A DNA stretch of 21,159 bases from positions 1-21,159 of the forward strand of contig JBMNOY010000040.1 in the NCBI GenBank assembly GCA_050943315.1, in the 5' to 3' direction. Shown one piece after another: positions 6,947 through 15,208 of the stretch. The position numbers were made by a program, and so were the translations under genes. Every line of letters starts with the position of its first letter. The first letter of the stretch is position 1. The notes under the pieces are model-generated. The model was given only the letters and a program-made list of their open reading frames with translations. It was not told the origin of the DNA and did no database searches. Source of the stretch: JBDKUD01 sp050943315. GTDB taxonomy: Bacteria > Bacillota > Syntrophomonadia > Syntrophomonadales > Syntrophomonadaceae.

Positions 6947-8129
6947 CCGCCTTTCCGGCAATGAGGCTGTAGCTTACGCTATGAAGCAGATAAATCCTGA
7001 TGTCATGGGAGCATTTCCTATTACCCCCTCGACAGAGATTCCTGAATACTTCGCCACTTATGTGGCCAACGGCGAGGTAAATACAGAATTCGTAACCGTG
7101 GAGTCGGAACACAGTTCAATGTCTGTATGTATTGCGGCCCAGGCTGCCGGAGCCCGATCCATATGTGCTACTTCATCCTGCGGACTGGCATTGATGTATG
7201 AGCTTTTGTATGTAGCGGCTTCCTGCCGTCTGCCGATTACCCTGGCCTGTGTTAACCGGGCCCTGTCGGGACCGATTAATATCAACAACGATCACTCCGA
7301 CTCAATGGGAGCCCGTGATAGTGGCTGGATCCAAATTTATGCCGAAAATAATCAGGAGGCCTACGATAATTTTCTTATGGCTATGCCTATTGGTGAACAT
7401 CCCGGTGTACGCTTACCGGTGATGACCTGTATGGATGGCTTTATTACCAGTCATGCCGTAGAAAATATAGAGCTTTTGGAAACAGATGTGGTGCGCAAGT
7501 TTGTCGGAGAATATAACCCGGAGAACTATCTGCTGAAAAAAGAAAATCCGCTGGCGGTAGGACCTTACGATGTCAGTTCCTATTACATGGAACACAAGGT
7601 CATGCAGGCTGAGGCCATGAAGGCGGCTAAGGCCCGCATACTGGAGGTAGCGGAAGAATTTGAAAAGATTTCCGGACGGCACTATGGCTTGTTTGAAGCC
7701 TACCGCATGGAAGATGCCCGGCTGGCTCTGGTTTTAATCGGATCCACTGCCGGAACTGCTAAAGCCGCTGTTGACAAGCTGCGGGAGAAGGGGGTAAAGG
7801 CCGGACTTATAAAAATCAGAGTATTCCGTCCCTTCCCCAGCGAGGAACTGGCCAGGGCTTTGGCAAATACCAGGGCGGTAGCCGTGATGGATAAGTCGGA
7901 AGGCTTTTCCGGAAGCGGTGGTCCTTTGTTTGCCGAGACTCGCAGTGCATTGTATGATCTTAAGGAACGTCCGCATCTGATTAATATCGTCTACGGCCTG
8001 GGCGGCCGTGATGTAAAGATCGAGGATATTGAAAAAGTCTTCGCTCGGCTGGCAGATATTGCGGTAACTGGCGATAACCACCCGGTTTATACCCATATGG
8101 GACACCGGTCAAAGGAGGAGATGGCATGA
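6939..8129 (+). CDS. 2-oxoacid:ferredoxin oxidoreductase, alpha subunit, cluster 2
   Basis: A 396-residue alpha subunit. Visible marks are AFPITPSTEIPE (about 25-36), VESEHSSMS (about 54-62), ATSSCGLALMYE (about 77-88) and the C-terminal domain with IRVFRPFPSEEL. I chose the ATG at 6939: GGAGG lies 8 nt upstream, whereas the in-frame GTG at 6930 sits inside that site. It overlaps delta upstream and beta downstream (ATGA at 8126). This compact organisation is typical of gamma-delta-alpha-beta VOR/POR operons. With the isoleucine-reading T-box in front, the likeliest substrates are 3-methyl-2-oxopentanoate (VOR type) or 2-oxobutyrate/pyruvate (POR type). The sequence does not decide between them. 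Confidence 0.93.
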   Translation: MINRLSGNEAVAYAMKQINPDVMGAFPITPSTEIPEYFATYVANGEVNTEFVTVESEHSSMSVCIAAQAAGARSICATSSCGLALMYELLYVAASCRLPITLACVNRALSGPININNDHSDSMGARDSGWIQIYAENNQEAYDNFLMAMPIGEHPGVRLPVMTCMDGFITSHAVENIELLETDVVRKFVGEYNPENYLLKKENPLAVGPYDVSSYYMEHKVMQAEAMKAAKARILEVAEEFEKISGRHYGLFEAYRMEDARLALVLIGSTAGTAKAAVDKLREKGVKAGLIKIRVFRPFPSEELARALANTRAVAVMDKSEGFSGSGGPLFAETRSALYDLKERPHLINIVYGLGGRDVKIEDIEKVFARLADIAVTGDNHPVYTHMGHRSKEEMA

Positions 8130-9064
8130 GTAAGGTATATAACCTGAAAAAAGAAGTGGAAAAGCCTGCACGACTTACCGGAGGGCACCGGCTTTGTGCT
8201 GGGTGTGGTGCCGGAATAGTGGTATCCGGGGTTCTGCGGGCCCTGAATCAGGAGGACCGGGCAGTAGTAGTTAATGCTACCAGTTGTCTGGAGGTCTCTA
8301 CCTTTATGTATCCTTACACTGCCTATATGGACAGCTATATTCATTCTGCATTCGAAAACTCCGCCGCTACCTGTTCCGGCGTAGAAGCAGCCTATAACGC
8401 TTTGCAGCGCCGCGGTAAGGTGGAAGGAACTGTTAAGTTCATTACTTTTGCCGGTGACGGGGGCACCTATGATATAGGATTTCAATCCCTGTCCGGGGCT
8501 ATGGAGCGCGGGCATGACATGGTTTACGTCTGTTATGATAATGAGGCTTATATGAATACCGGAATTCAGCGTTCATCTTCAACACCTCGTTTCGCCCGCA
8601 CTACTACCACGCCGGTAGGTTCTGCGCGGCAGGGGAAGAAGCAGCTTAAAAAGGATCTAACCGAAATCCTGGTGGCACATAATGTCCCTTATATAGCCCA
8701 GACTGCCCCTATAGGCAATTTTAAGGATCTGCACACCAAGTCTTATAAAGCCATTTATACTGAAGGCCCCTGCTTTTTAAATGTATTGTCCCCCTGTCCC
8801 CGGGGTTGGGACTATCCCATGGCCAGGCTGGCGGAGATTACTAAGCTGGCGGTGGATACCTGTGTCTGGCCCCTTTACGAGGTAGAGGAGGGAGTGTGGC
8901 ACTTAAGCTATGTACCGAAGAAAAAGCTGCCAGTAGAAGATTTTCTCCGCTCTCAGGGCAGATTCCGCCATATGTTTAAAAAAGGCAATGAGTGGATGAT
9001 TGAAGAGGCGCAGAATTATGTGGATCAAAAATGGGAGCAATTGCTGGAGCGCACCGGTGCTTAA
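8126..9064 (+). CDS. 2-oxoacid:ferredoxin oxidoreductase, beta (TPP-binding) subunit, cluster 2
   Basis: A 312-residue catalytic subunit with thiamine diphosphate and a 4Fe-4S cluster. Cluster cysteines are C24 and C27 (CAGC), C54 (TSCLE) and C224 (SPCPRGW). The TPP motif is GDGGTYDIGF at about 110-119, followed by YDNEAYMNTG (137-146), the canonical VOR/POR stretch. The start overlaps the alpha stop, with AAAGGAGGAG just upstream. All cofactor ligands are present, so the complete cluster 2 enzyme should be active: 2-oxoacid + CoA + oxidised ferredoxin to acyl-CoA + CO2 + reduced ferredoxin, or the reverse when ferredoxin is strongly reduced. The CbiE/CbiT-like gene follows after 44 nt without a terminator. 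Confidence 0.94.
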   Translation: MSKVYNLKKEVEKPARLTGGHRLCAGCGAGIVVSGVLRALNQEDRAVVVNATSCLEVSTFMYPYTAYMDSYIHSAFENSAATCSGVEAAYNALQRRGKVEGTVKFITFAGDGGTYDIGFQSLSGAMERGHDMVYVCYDNEAYMNTGIQRSSSTPRFARTTTTPVGSARQGKKQLKKDLTEILVAHNVPYIAQTAPIGNFKDLHTKSYKAIYTEGPCFLNVLSPCPRGWDYPMARLAEITKLAVDTCVWPLYEVEEGVWHLSYVPKKKLPVEDFLRSQGRFRHMFKKGNEWMIEEAQNYVDQKWEQLLERTGA

Positions 9065-9108
9065 ACCTAAAAATATGGTATGATACTGTTAACAAGGAGG
9101 TTTTGCCT

Positions 9109-10014
9109 GTGGAACAGACAATGTTTACTAATGAGGTCATTTTAGCCTGGCTTCAGTATTTTGCCCAAAATGCTCCGATTAACCTGGCAAAACTGAAGAT
9201 GCTGGATATTACCGGAAAGAATAAGAATCTGATTCCCACCGTAATGAGTAACCGGGCCGTCCTGGTCTTTACGGATGCTGGACATCCGGATATTTTCTAC
9301 GATATGTGGAATGCGGAACTAGGGAATTGCGATATATGGTACAATGAGGGCTCAGATCCATCCAGGGAAATTAAACACGACAAGCTCTCTGACATGATAA
9401 ACCGCGGAATCAATGCCTCTGCAGCTATGTTGATCATAAACCCTGACGCTGCTACTAATTATCACATAGGTATGGAGAACAGCCGTTTTTCCTGCGGCTC
9501 GGTCCAGTATGTGTGCCGGGAGGTTCGGGCGGTTATCATGAATAAGCTCAATCTGGGAGATCAGGATAATATATGTATAATCTCTGGTGAGAGCATCGCC
9601 GTCGAAGCCGCCATAATTGCGGCTGAGGGCAGTGTTATCGCGGTGGAATATGATCGCCGCGATCGGAACACTATGAAATGTAATGTTGACAAATTTGGCC
9701 TTAATAATGTCATAATCGTGGAGTCCCTGGAAGATATTCCGGATAACCTGCCGGTGCCGGATAAAGCGTTTATAGTGGGTTCTCCTCGGATCGAAAGCGA
9801 AATAAAGAGTCTTTTAGCCTTAAATCCCGACATGGACTTTGTGATCTACACCTTAGACTTCGAAATTCTAACTTCTCTTCCTGCTTTGTTTCGGGAATAC
9901 GGCTTAGAGCGTTCGGAAGCCATCCATGTTGCGGTATCGCGAGTCAACAGCAAAAAAATGATGGAGCCATTTCCGGCTCCCTGGCTGGTTTCTGCCCGAA
10001 GGGTAAAAGGATAG
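9109..10014 (+). CDS. CbiE/CbiT-like protein with degenerate SAM-binding motif
   Basis: A 301-residue protein that resembles the cobalamin-pathway fusion CbiET. Residues about 33-115 look like the second half of CbiE (LVFTDAGHPDIFYDMW, then an LxDMI...LIINPD core); the first half of CbiE is missing. Residues about 126-301 look like CbiT: SRFSCGSVQYVCREVRAVIM, then the SAM motif region IISGESIAVEAAIIA, acidic motif II IAVEYDRRD, and the C-terminal VAVSRVNSKKM...PWLVSARR. True CbiT has GAGSGSVSIEA at motif I; here the glycines are lost, so methyl transfer is doubtful. The start is a GTG at 9109 with AAGGAGG 8 nt upstream. It is the last gene of the T-box operon and no other cob/cbi gene is near, so a new role linked to the oxidoreductase is possible. 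Confidence 0.75.
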   Translation: MEQTMFTNEVILAWLQYFAQNAPINLAKLKMLDITGKNKNLIPTVMSNRAVLVFTDAGHPDIFYDMWNAELGNCDIWYNEGSDPSREIKHDKLSDMINRGINASAAMLIINPDAATNYHIGMENSRFSCGSVQYVCREVRAVIMNKLNLGDQDNICIISGESIAVEAAIIAAEGSVIAVEYDRRDRNTMKCNVDKFGLNNVIIVESLEDIPDNLPVPDKAFIVGSPRIESEIKSLLALNPDMDFVIYTLDFEILTSLPALFREYGLERSEAIHVAVSRVNSKKMMEPFPAPWLVSARRVKG

Positions 10015-10097
10015 TACTGCGTCAGCATATTTAAGTTTATCCATTTTTAATACCCGACAGCAGAATAGTAAAATGCTCCATAACCTCTTTATGTAAA

Positions 10098-10499
10098 TCA
10101 AAGTTGGGGGAACGTATACACTCCCCTGATACCCATTATGCAGTGATTCGCAACCGCATCTATAGGCAGTGTTTCCCGGAATTCCCCCTGACGTACCCCT
10201 TGCGTAATAATCTGCCGGTATATTTGATAAAGTTTACGGTCATAGTTAAGCAGCATCTCGGTTCCGTCAATCTTTTTTATTAAAGCCTCATAAACAGGTC
10301 TCATCGTGGTATACCCGATATCGTATACCAGGATGTCAGCAACTTTTCTGGTTATCTCTAGCAAAGTCTTTGAGGGTTTATTATCAGGGGGAATAGAGTT
10401 AAAGAAGTCTTCATAAAAGAGATCTACTGTGCTGACATGGTCGGCAATCAATGAATATTTTGATTTGTAATGAACATAAACTGAGAAAACATCTGCTGG
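10098..10499 (-). pseudogene. TetR-family regulator truncated at its 5' end
   Basis: The minus-strand frame encodes about 134 residues. SVYVHYKSKYSLIADHVS matches the end of the TetR helix-turn-helix (normally ...TFYxYFKSKEDLL). The remainder is a helical TetR C-terminal ligand domain ending in IMGIRGVYTFPQL. The first two and a half helices of the DNA-binding domain are absent: the frame hits a TAG at 10502-10500 and the sequence beyond does not resemble TetR. A TTG at 10451 could start a shorter product, but it would lack DNA binding. I call it a relic created by a rearrangement near 10500. Confidence 0.7.
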
Positions 10500-10684
10500 C
10501 TAAGGTGAATAGAAAAGCAAGTTTCTCTGTGTGGTCAAGAAATGATGGTGAACTTGATGATGATATTTTGGACTATGTTGCAGCTGGTTTTGAAACACAA
10601 GCCGGGGAGGAAAAAGATATCTGTCCTTACTGTGGTTCCAGGGTTCGAAATTTCGGAGAAAAATGCCCTTTTTGCCATCGTTAG
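10451..10684 (+). pseudogene. Zinc-ribbon C-terminal fragment of unknown protein
   Basis: A 77-codon frame whose C-terminus carries a clear zinc ribbon, C58-P-Y-C61 and C72-P-F-C75, after an acidic linker. There is no ribosome site before the ATG, and the first ~17 codons are merely the opposite strand of the TetR remnant. Protein-like sequence begins at about codon 18, again near 10500. I therefore read it as the tail of a larger zinc-ribbon protein joined to the TetR relic. A small expressed protein cannot be excluded. Confidence 0.45.
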
Positions 10685-10689
10685 GGGGC

Positions 10690-11664
10690 TTATTTGCGCA
10701 AGCAGCAAATATTTAGGTTCAATATGTAATACATAAAAACGGAAAACGTATTAACACTTGGAAATTGTATGGAAGGCAAGTCATAGTTAAAAGCTGTAAG
10801 TCCGTTCATGATTGCCATAATAGAATTGTCCACGCTATTGTTCTTAACGCCGAAAAAAATACTTGGAATAGGCAAAATTGGCGGCGGGCCGGACACGTCA
10901 AATTCGAACCAAAGCCCTTTAGTCAGACTGTTACACAGAGATTCACCTGCAAACCATTGATCGGCAAAGGCCATAATGTTCCGCCAAATGGGATTAGCTC
11001 TGAAATTTTTCGGCAAAATATTCAATGAATGCTGTGATTGTTTAACTACCTGCACTTCTTTGGGGCCATCAAAACTAATCATAACTTTTAGTTGGTGTTG
11101 TTTCATAAAAGCGATTTTCTCATCATCCAAGAGAGTGCTATTGCTGGTAACATGAAACGTCACTTTTTTACCTATTTTCGCTACGCTCTTTTCAGCATAT
11201 TCTACGATTGCTTTCATTAGAGAGAAATTGAGAAATGGTTCCCCCCCAAAAAAAAAGATTCGTAGTTTTTTGATATTTCCCGATTTTTCTATGAACCAAT
11301 CCACGGCCTAGGCTGTCTTTTCATCCATTTTGCCGCCGGTGCCGTATTTTCCAGCATCTCCATAGCAGTAAATGCATTTTAAATTACAGGACTGGGTTAG
11401 CAAAAGACATAAGTGTGTTATGGGAGAGGTGTATTTTTTTATAGGCTCTTTTCTTTTCTGCCATTCCTCTGAAGTTATTCCAAGTTCTTTAAGTTTTTCT
11501 TCAATACTTAATGGCAATAACCTTTGTGGCTGAGTAACCATCATTTCAAGAACTTCGGCAGTTGTTTTATCAACAGCGCTTGCGCACATACGTTCAATAT
11601 TAATTAGATAATGCTTACCTCGATGTTGAAACAAGTGAAAAGGCATAATATCATTTTTATCCAT
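10690..11664 (-). pseudogene. Radical SAM peptide-maturase-like gene, interrupted and decayed
   Basis: The start at 11664 has a good AAAGGAGG site. The N-terminal ~75 residues (PFHLFQHRGKHYLINIE...) resemble the leader-binding front of SPASM/ranthipeptide-type maturases. The radical SAM cysteines C93, C97 and C100 (CNLKCIYC) are intact. A TAG at 11307-11305 then stops the frame at codon 119. The same frame resumes at once with AVDWFIEKSG and FFFGGEPFLNF, the conserved GGEP motif, and continues to ISFDGPKEV. After about 11030 family similarity fades and no Cys-rich SPASM domain is seen. One nonsense change plus a lost C-terminus make a working enzyme unlikely. An ABC exporter relic lies behind it, so the parent locus may have made a modified peptide. 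Confidence 0.75.
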
Positions 11665-11710
11665 AATCAGTGCCTCCTTTTGCGATTATCTATTTAATAC
11701 GTTAGAGTAG

Positions 11711-11884
11711 CGGGATCATTACAAAGAAAAGATGTACATCATCGCCCACCGTTTGAGCACCGTTATGAACTGCGATCGCATTCTGATGAAGGATAAGGGA
11801 GCCATTGTGGAAGAAGGCAGCTACGCGAAATTAATGCAGTTAAACGGGGTATTTGCTGAATTGACCTGGAGACAGCTGGCTTAA
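11711..11884 (+). pseudogene. C-terminal fragment of an ABC exporter ATPase
   Basis: About 57 codons in one frame. YIIAHRLSTVMNCDRI is the H-loop (switch) region of an ABC transporter nucleotide-binding domain, followed by the typical IVEEGSYAKLMQLNGVFAEL end. Walker A, signature and Walker B motifs and the membrane domain are all missing. The frame is closed upstream by a TAG at 11708-11710 and no ribosome site is visible. The 'GxxxxLMxxxGxF' ending is typical of MsbA/lipid or peptide exporters. It is a deletion relic next to the decayed radical SAM gene. Confidence 0.8.
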
Positions 11885-12014
11885 AGGAAGAATTCCTGCT
11901 TTTAACTGGAAAATGATTACTTGCAATCTTTTTCTTAAGGCCTAGAATGACTATTAACGGAGGGGATTACATCGTAGAATAACGTTTTATAAGGGCCAAA
12001 GGAGATTATAAACC

Positions 12015-13181
12015 ATGAAACTACATATAAAATCAATCGTTCTGGCAGGTATTTTATCTGCCTGTTCAATTTTATTCTTTGCAGCTATCGGTTCAGCAAA
12101 TATGATTGCCAATAATTCTATAGCGCGGGACTCCTTGATAGGAGCAGGACATATGGTGGCGATGGCATCACCGACACTAATACCGCCCAAAGATTCGGGC
12201 CTTACAATTCATTCCCCATCACTTCATAAAAATGGTTCGGTTGTTTTCACGGGGGGATTCCTTTTTTACAGCAATAATCCCGAGACAGTTTATAACGATC
12301 ATTTAGCGGACAATGGATGCTGGTTAAATCAGGGTCTGGTCAGTGGTAGGGGACAGATATATGTTTGGCACCAAAACGGGACTAATAAAACCATAAATGC
12401 GGACCTTCTGGTTACCAATCCGAATAGTACCAGTATCATGGTAAAAAGTAATCAATATGGATTAACCAATGGCATGGATGTTTCGGATGTAAGAGCATGG
12501 GACACATATCTCACATCCCGTCAGGCGGGTATTTCCATAATGGTGGAACCGGGGCAGACGGTTCCACTTTTTAACCAGGCGGTGGCTCCCAGCTACAACT
12601 ACGGTATAGTGGCAGCAGTTAATATAACCGATATAAATGGAAATCCTGCCCAGGCCTTTTTAGAGGATATAGCTTATCATCAAAAAATCTCGAAGGTGAA
12701 ATTTGCCGGATATGATGGTACTAAGAGGTGCAGGGGAATAGGTTCTTCTTATCAAAGTATAATAACCTTTGATCCGGTAAAAATAACTGACCGTAATTTT
12801 TACGCCTATTCTATAGGAGCTCGTGAAGACTCCTTGGATGGCAAAGATCTGGTAAAAATCAAAGACGGTTCTAATAATAAAGAAAGCTTACTGGAAGGAA
12901 ATTATGGCCAGGTAATGACGATTAATTTACCCATCAAGAATAGTTATAGAAGTAATCAAAACTTCGCGGTATTTATTGGTAGTATTGGTGGGTATTCTTT
13001 CCCGCTGGTGGAACTTAATAAGACTTCCTGCATATATGTACCGGTCAAACCTTTCAGCGCTTATGACATGATTCAAACTGGTAAAATAAATCGCGGTTCG
13101 ACGGTGACGGTATCATTCACACTGGTAATTCCAGCGTTATCATCAACGCCACTAATTATTGGCGTACATCCGATAAACTGA
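12015..13181 (+). CDS. Secreted protein of unknown function
   Basis: A 388-residue protein behind an AAAGGAGA site. Residues 1-30 form a signal peptide: a KLHIK basic start, a hydrophobic core (SIVLAGILSACSILFFAAI), then small residues where cleavage could occur (GSANMIA). A Cys lies inside the core but not in a lipobox, so a lipoprotein is unlikely. The rest is rich in Ser, Thr, Asn and Gly, with alternating hydrophobic residues as in beta-sandwich surface proteins. I see no catalytic motif, LPxTG anchor or S-layer repeat. I do not recognise the family. It stands alone between relics on the left and a small minus-strand gene on the right, with no clear operon partner. Confidence 0.75.
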   Translation: MKLHIKSIVLAGILSACSILFFAAIGSANMIANNSIARDSLIGAGHMVAMASPTLIPPKDSGLTIHSPSLHKNGSVVFTGGFLFYSNNPETVYNDHLADNGCWLNQGLVSGRGQIYVWHQNGTNKTINADLLVTNPNSTSIMVKSNQYGLTNGMDVSDVRAWDTYLTSRQAGISIMVEPGQTVPLFNQAVAPSYNYGIVAAVNITDINGNPAQAFLEDIAYHQKISKVKFAGYDGTKRCRGIGSSYQSIITFDPVKITDRNFYAYSIGAREDSLDGKDLVKIKDGSNNKESLLEGNYGQVMTINLPIKNSYRSNQNFAVFIGSIGGYSFPLVELNKTSCIYVPVKPFSAYDMIQTGKINRGSTVTVSFTLVIPALSSTPLIIGVHPIN

Positions 13182-13201
13182 TGGGTGATAATTTCTAAAG
13201 T

Positions 13202-13393
13202 TTATAAATCAATAATATGTACTTTCTTCTCTTTTTTGAGATATTGGGCGTGGGGCCTGCTCAATTTTATGAGCTCTTTTTTATCGGCTGTGTAGCGTTT
13301 AGTCCGTCTTCTGGCAGCTGCCTCAGTACCATAGAAATAGCGGGTTTTGCGACAATCGTTTACGTACAATTCGAGTTGCCAGTATTCTCTCAT
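13202..13393 (-). CDS. Small basic protein of unknown function
   Basis: A 63-residue protein rich in Arg, Lys and Tyr (EAAARRRTKRYTADKKELIKL). I take the ATG at 13393 because GAGAGGAAGAG stands just before it; the frame is open up to 13504, but that part lacks a ribosome site and looks like random translation. The N-terminal EYWQLELYVND segment could form a beta strand, followed by a basic helix. No family is recognised. It is convergent with the secreted-protein gene and ends 20 nt from it. Confidence 0.5.
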   Translation of the reverse strand: MREYWQLELYVNDCRKTRYFYGTEAAARRRTKRYTADKKELIKLSRPHAQYLKKEKKVHIIDL

Positions 13394-13533
13394 TTGATCT
13401 CTTCCTCTCAGATTTGTTCGTGCACGATATAAGGCTTTAAAAATTATTCGCAAAGCACTAAAGTATAAGGAAATGTTAATGTGCAACAAAACCGTATTAA
13501 ACACAATTAACAGATGAACTAAACATAACTAAA

Positions 13534-13550
13534 TGATACTACCTGATACT
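13534..13550. promoter_or_regulatory. Direct repeat TGATACT, possible operator
   Basis: TGATACT occurs at 13534-13540 and again at 13544-13550, start-to-start 10 bp, which places both on one face of the helix. It lies about 80 nt before the HTH regulator gene, so autoregulation is possible. TTTACA and a TATAAT follow at once, but their spacing is too short for one promoter. Confidence 0.35.
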
Positions 13551-13630
13551 AAATATAAGTTTACAGTATGCTATAATTGTTGACAAGATTAAGATAGAAA
13601 AACTGCTTTAGTTTTACATGAGGTGGTAAA

Positions 13631-14566
13631 ATGACTGATCCCTTATCCTATTCACCAGAAGAAATCGGCAAAATACTGAAAATATCCAAAGGAACGGTCT
13701 ATGAGCTGATTAAACGTGGAGACATTCCATCATATCGGGTGGGCAAGAAAATCAGAATAAGTCAGACAGATCTGCAGGCTTACATGCATGCGGGCGAACC
13801 AAAAGTAAAACCTGCTAACTCTAATATTCAAGTTGCCCTGGAAAAATTAGTTATCGAGAATCAAGGACTTATAATTTGCGGCCAGGATATAGTGTTGGAT
13901 GTACTTACACGATATCTGGAAAAAAGGAATCCTTCTCTGCGCTCACTACGCTCCTATGTAGGAAGTATAGATGGTCTGCTGGCGCTCTACCGGGGGACAG
14001 CCAGTATAACGGCTGCTCACTTATGGGATGGAGAAACTGGAGAATATAATATTCCCTATGTCCGAAGGTTGCTGCCCGGCCAACGTACCGTAATTATTAA
14101 TTTAGTTTACCGGACACAAGGATTTTATGTAGCTCCGGGTAATCCCAAGTGCATCAAAGACTGGTCAGATTTAGTAAAGCCAAATGTAACTTTTATTAAC
14201 CGCGACAAGGGATCTGGCGTGCGGGTACTGCTTGATGAAAATTTGCGCAATCTAAATCTAGATGCTCGTTCGATAAAAGGTTATGATGTCGAAGAAATGA
14301 GCCATATTGCAGTTGCCAGCGCAGTTGCCCGGGGAATTGCTGATGTCGGAGTAGGTGCGGAAAAAGGTGCTTTACAGGTGCCGGGGGTGGAATTCATTCC
14401 CTTAATAAAAGAGCGCTATGACCTGGTATTTTATAAAAATGATTTGGAAAAAACTAATTTTCAAACCGTACTCTCTATTCTGCGGTCAGATGATTTCAAA
14501 GACGAAGTTAAAGGCATGGGTGGATATGACACCTCGAAGATGGGAGAAATTGTAGGGGAATTATAA
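13631..14566 (+). CDS. DNA-binding regulator with a substrate-binding-protein-like sensor domain
   Basis: A 311-residue one-component regulator. Residues about 7-52 form an excisionase/MerR-type helix-turn-helix (SPEEIGKILKISKGTVYELI, then IPSYRVGKKIRISQTDL). Residues about 78-305 resemble the PBP-like domain of molybdate/tungstate-type binding proteins (COG1910-like), with GSIDGLLALYRG, TFINRDKGSGVRVLLDE and GIADVGVGAEKGAL. It has no signal peptide, so the domain senses a ligand, probably an oxyanion, in the cytosol. Members of this family usually stand beside a molybdate/tungstate ABC transporter; none is present here. AGGTGG precedes the ATG. A repeat at 13534 may be its operator. Confidence 0.85.
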   Translation: MTDPLSYSPEEIGKILKISKGTVYELIKRGDIPSYRVGKKIRISQTDLQAYMHAGEPKVKPANSNIQVALEKLVIENQGLIICGQDIVLDVLTRYLEKRNPSLRSLRSYVGSIDGLLALYRGTASITAAHLWDGETGEYNIPYVRRLLPGQRTVIINLVYRTQGFYVAPGNPKCIKDWSDLVKPNVTFINRDKGSGVRVLLDENLRNLNLDARSIKGYDVEEMSHIAVASAVARGIADVGVGAEKGALQVPGVEFIPLIKERYDLVFYKNDLEKTNFQTVLSILRSDDFKDEVKGMGGYDTSKMGEIVGEL

Positions 14567-14626
14567 TTAAGGCACCCTTAGCTTTACAGGTGGCTAATAC
14601 TGAAAGTCTGGTAGCTTTCATACTAA

Positions 14627-14926
14627 TTATTTTACCGGTTTACCATCTTTCCATTGACCATCATAGGCTAGACTTCCATCATCATAGTAAGATTTACCCT
14701 GCCCATGTCTTTTGCCATCCTTCCATTCTCCTTCATACCACAGCTCGCCGTTTTCATAATAGAATTTTCCATAGCCGTTCTGCCGGCCATCTTTCCACTC
14801 ACCATCATACATCCTGCCGTTTCTATAGTATCCCTTCCCCCGGCCGTGCGGTTTTCCGCCTGCTACTTCACCATAGTAGTCAATGACAGTACCATAACGC
14901 AGAACCCATCCTTTTATTTCCGCCAT
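14627..14926 (-). CDS. MORN-repeat protein
   Basis: A 99-residue protein built of about three and a half MORN repeats (YxGEWKDGKxHGxGKxYYxxG), for example RMYDGEWKDGRQNGYGKFYY, then ELWYEGEWKDGKRHGQGK and a final SLAYDGQWKDGK. Each repeat makes a beta hairpin. Such proteins act as scaffolds or bind membranes or partners; no enzyme activity is implied. There is no signal peptide or transmembrane segment, so it is cytosolic. An AGGGAGGGGAG ribosome site lies 5 nt before the ATG. It is transcribed in the same direction as the ftsH-like gene, but a 282-nt gap and a hairpin separate them. Confidence 0.88.
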   Translation of the reverse strand: MAEIKGWVLRYGTVIDYYGEVAGGKPHGRGKGYYRNGRMYDGEWKDGRQNGYGKFYYENGELWYEGEWKDGKRHGQGKSYYDDGSLAYDGQWKDGKPVK

Positions 14927-15168
14927 TTTTCTCCCCTCCCTAAAGATAAATATTATTGTCTTCTACATAATATTCAGGAACTGTGGTAACTGACCCAGGG
15001 AAACAGAGAAATGCATTGCCGCTGAAAGTTTTCCGGTGAATAAACCTATTATAAGGAATTGGAACGGTAACAGCCCGGGTTGGAGACCAGAAGGCAACGA
15101 TTAGCTTTGAATCCGGCCGGGAGGCACAGCTAGTCGATGAAACCCCCCCGTCAGATCGCCGATACTAT

Positions 15169-15205
15169 AAGCAGCCCGCCATTAATTTACTAAGGTGGGC
15201 TGCTT
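15169..15205 (-). terminator. Hairpin terminator of the ftsH-like gene
   Basis: GCAGCCCGCC (15171-15180) pairs with GGTGGGCTGC (15194-15203) with one G-U pair, extended by AA/TT. It begins a few bases beyond the minus-strand stop of the protease gene. The T tract on that strand is short, so efficiency is uncertain. The rest of 14927-15168 shows no gene I can support. Confidence 0.65.
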
Positions 15206-15208
15206 TGG

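Noticed and set aside
11305..11307. The in-frame TAG of the radical SAM gene might be read as pyrrolysine.
   Set aside because: The residue is not at a known catalytic position, the gene also loses its C-terminal domain, and no pyl genes are visible. Decay explains it better.
13394..13504. Longer N-terminus for the small basic protein, starting at 13504.
   Set aside because: It has no ribosome site, and its translation is unlike the remaining protein.
14940..15170. Open frames on both strands between the MORN and ftsH-like genes.
   Set aside because: No start codon or ribosome site in the minus-strand frame, and lengths (about 60-65 codons) are within chance expectation.
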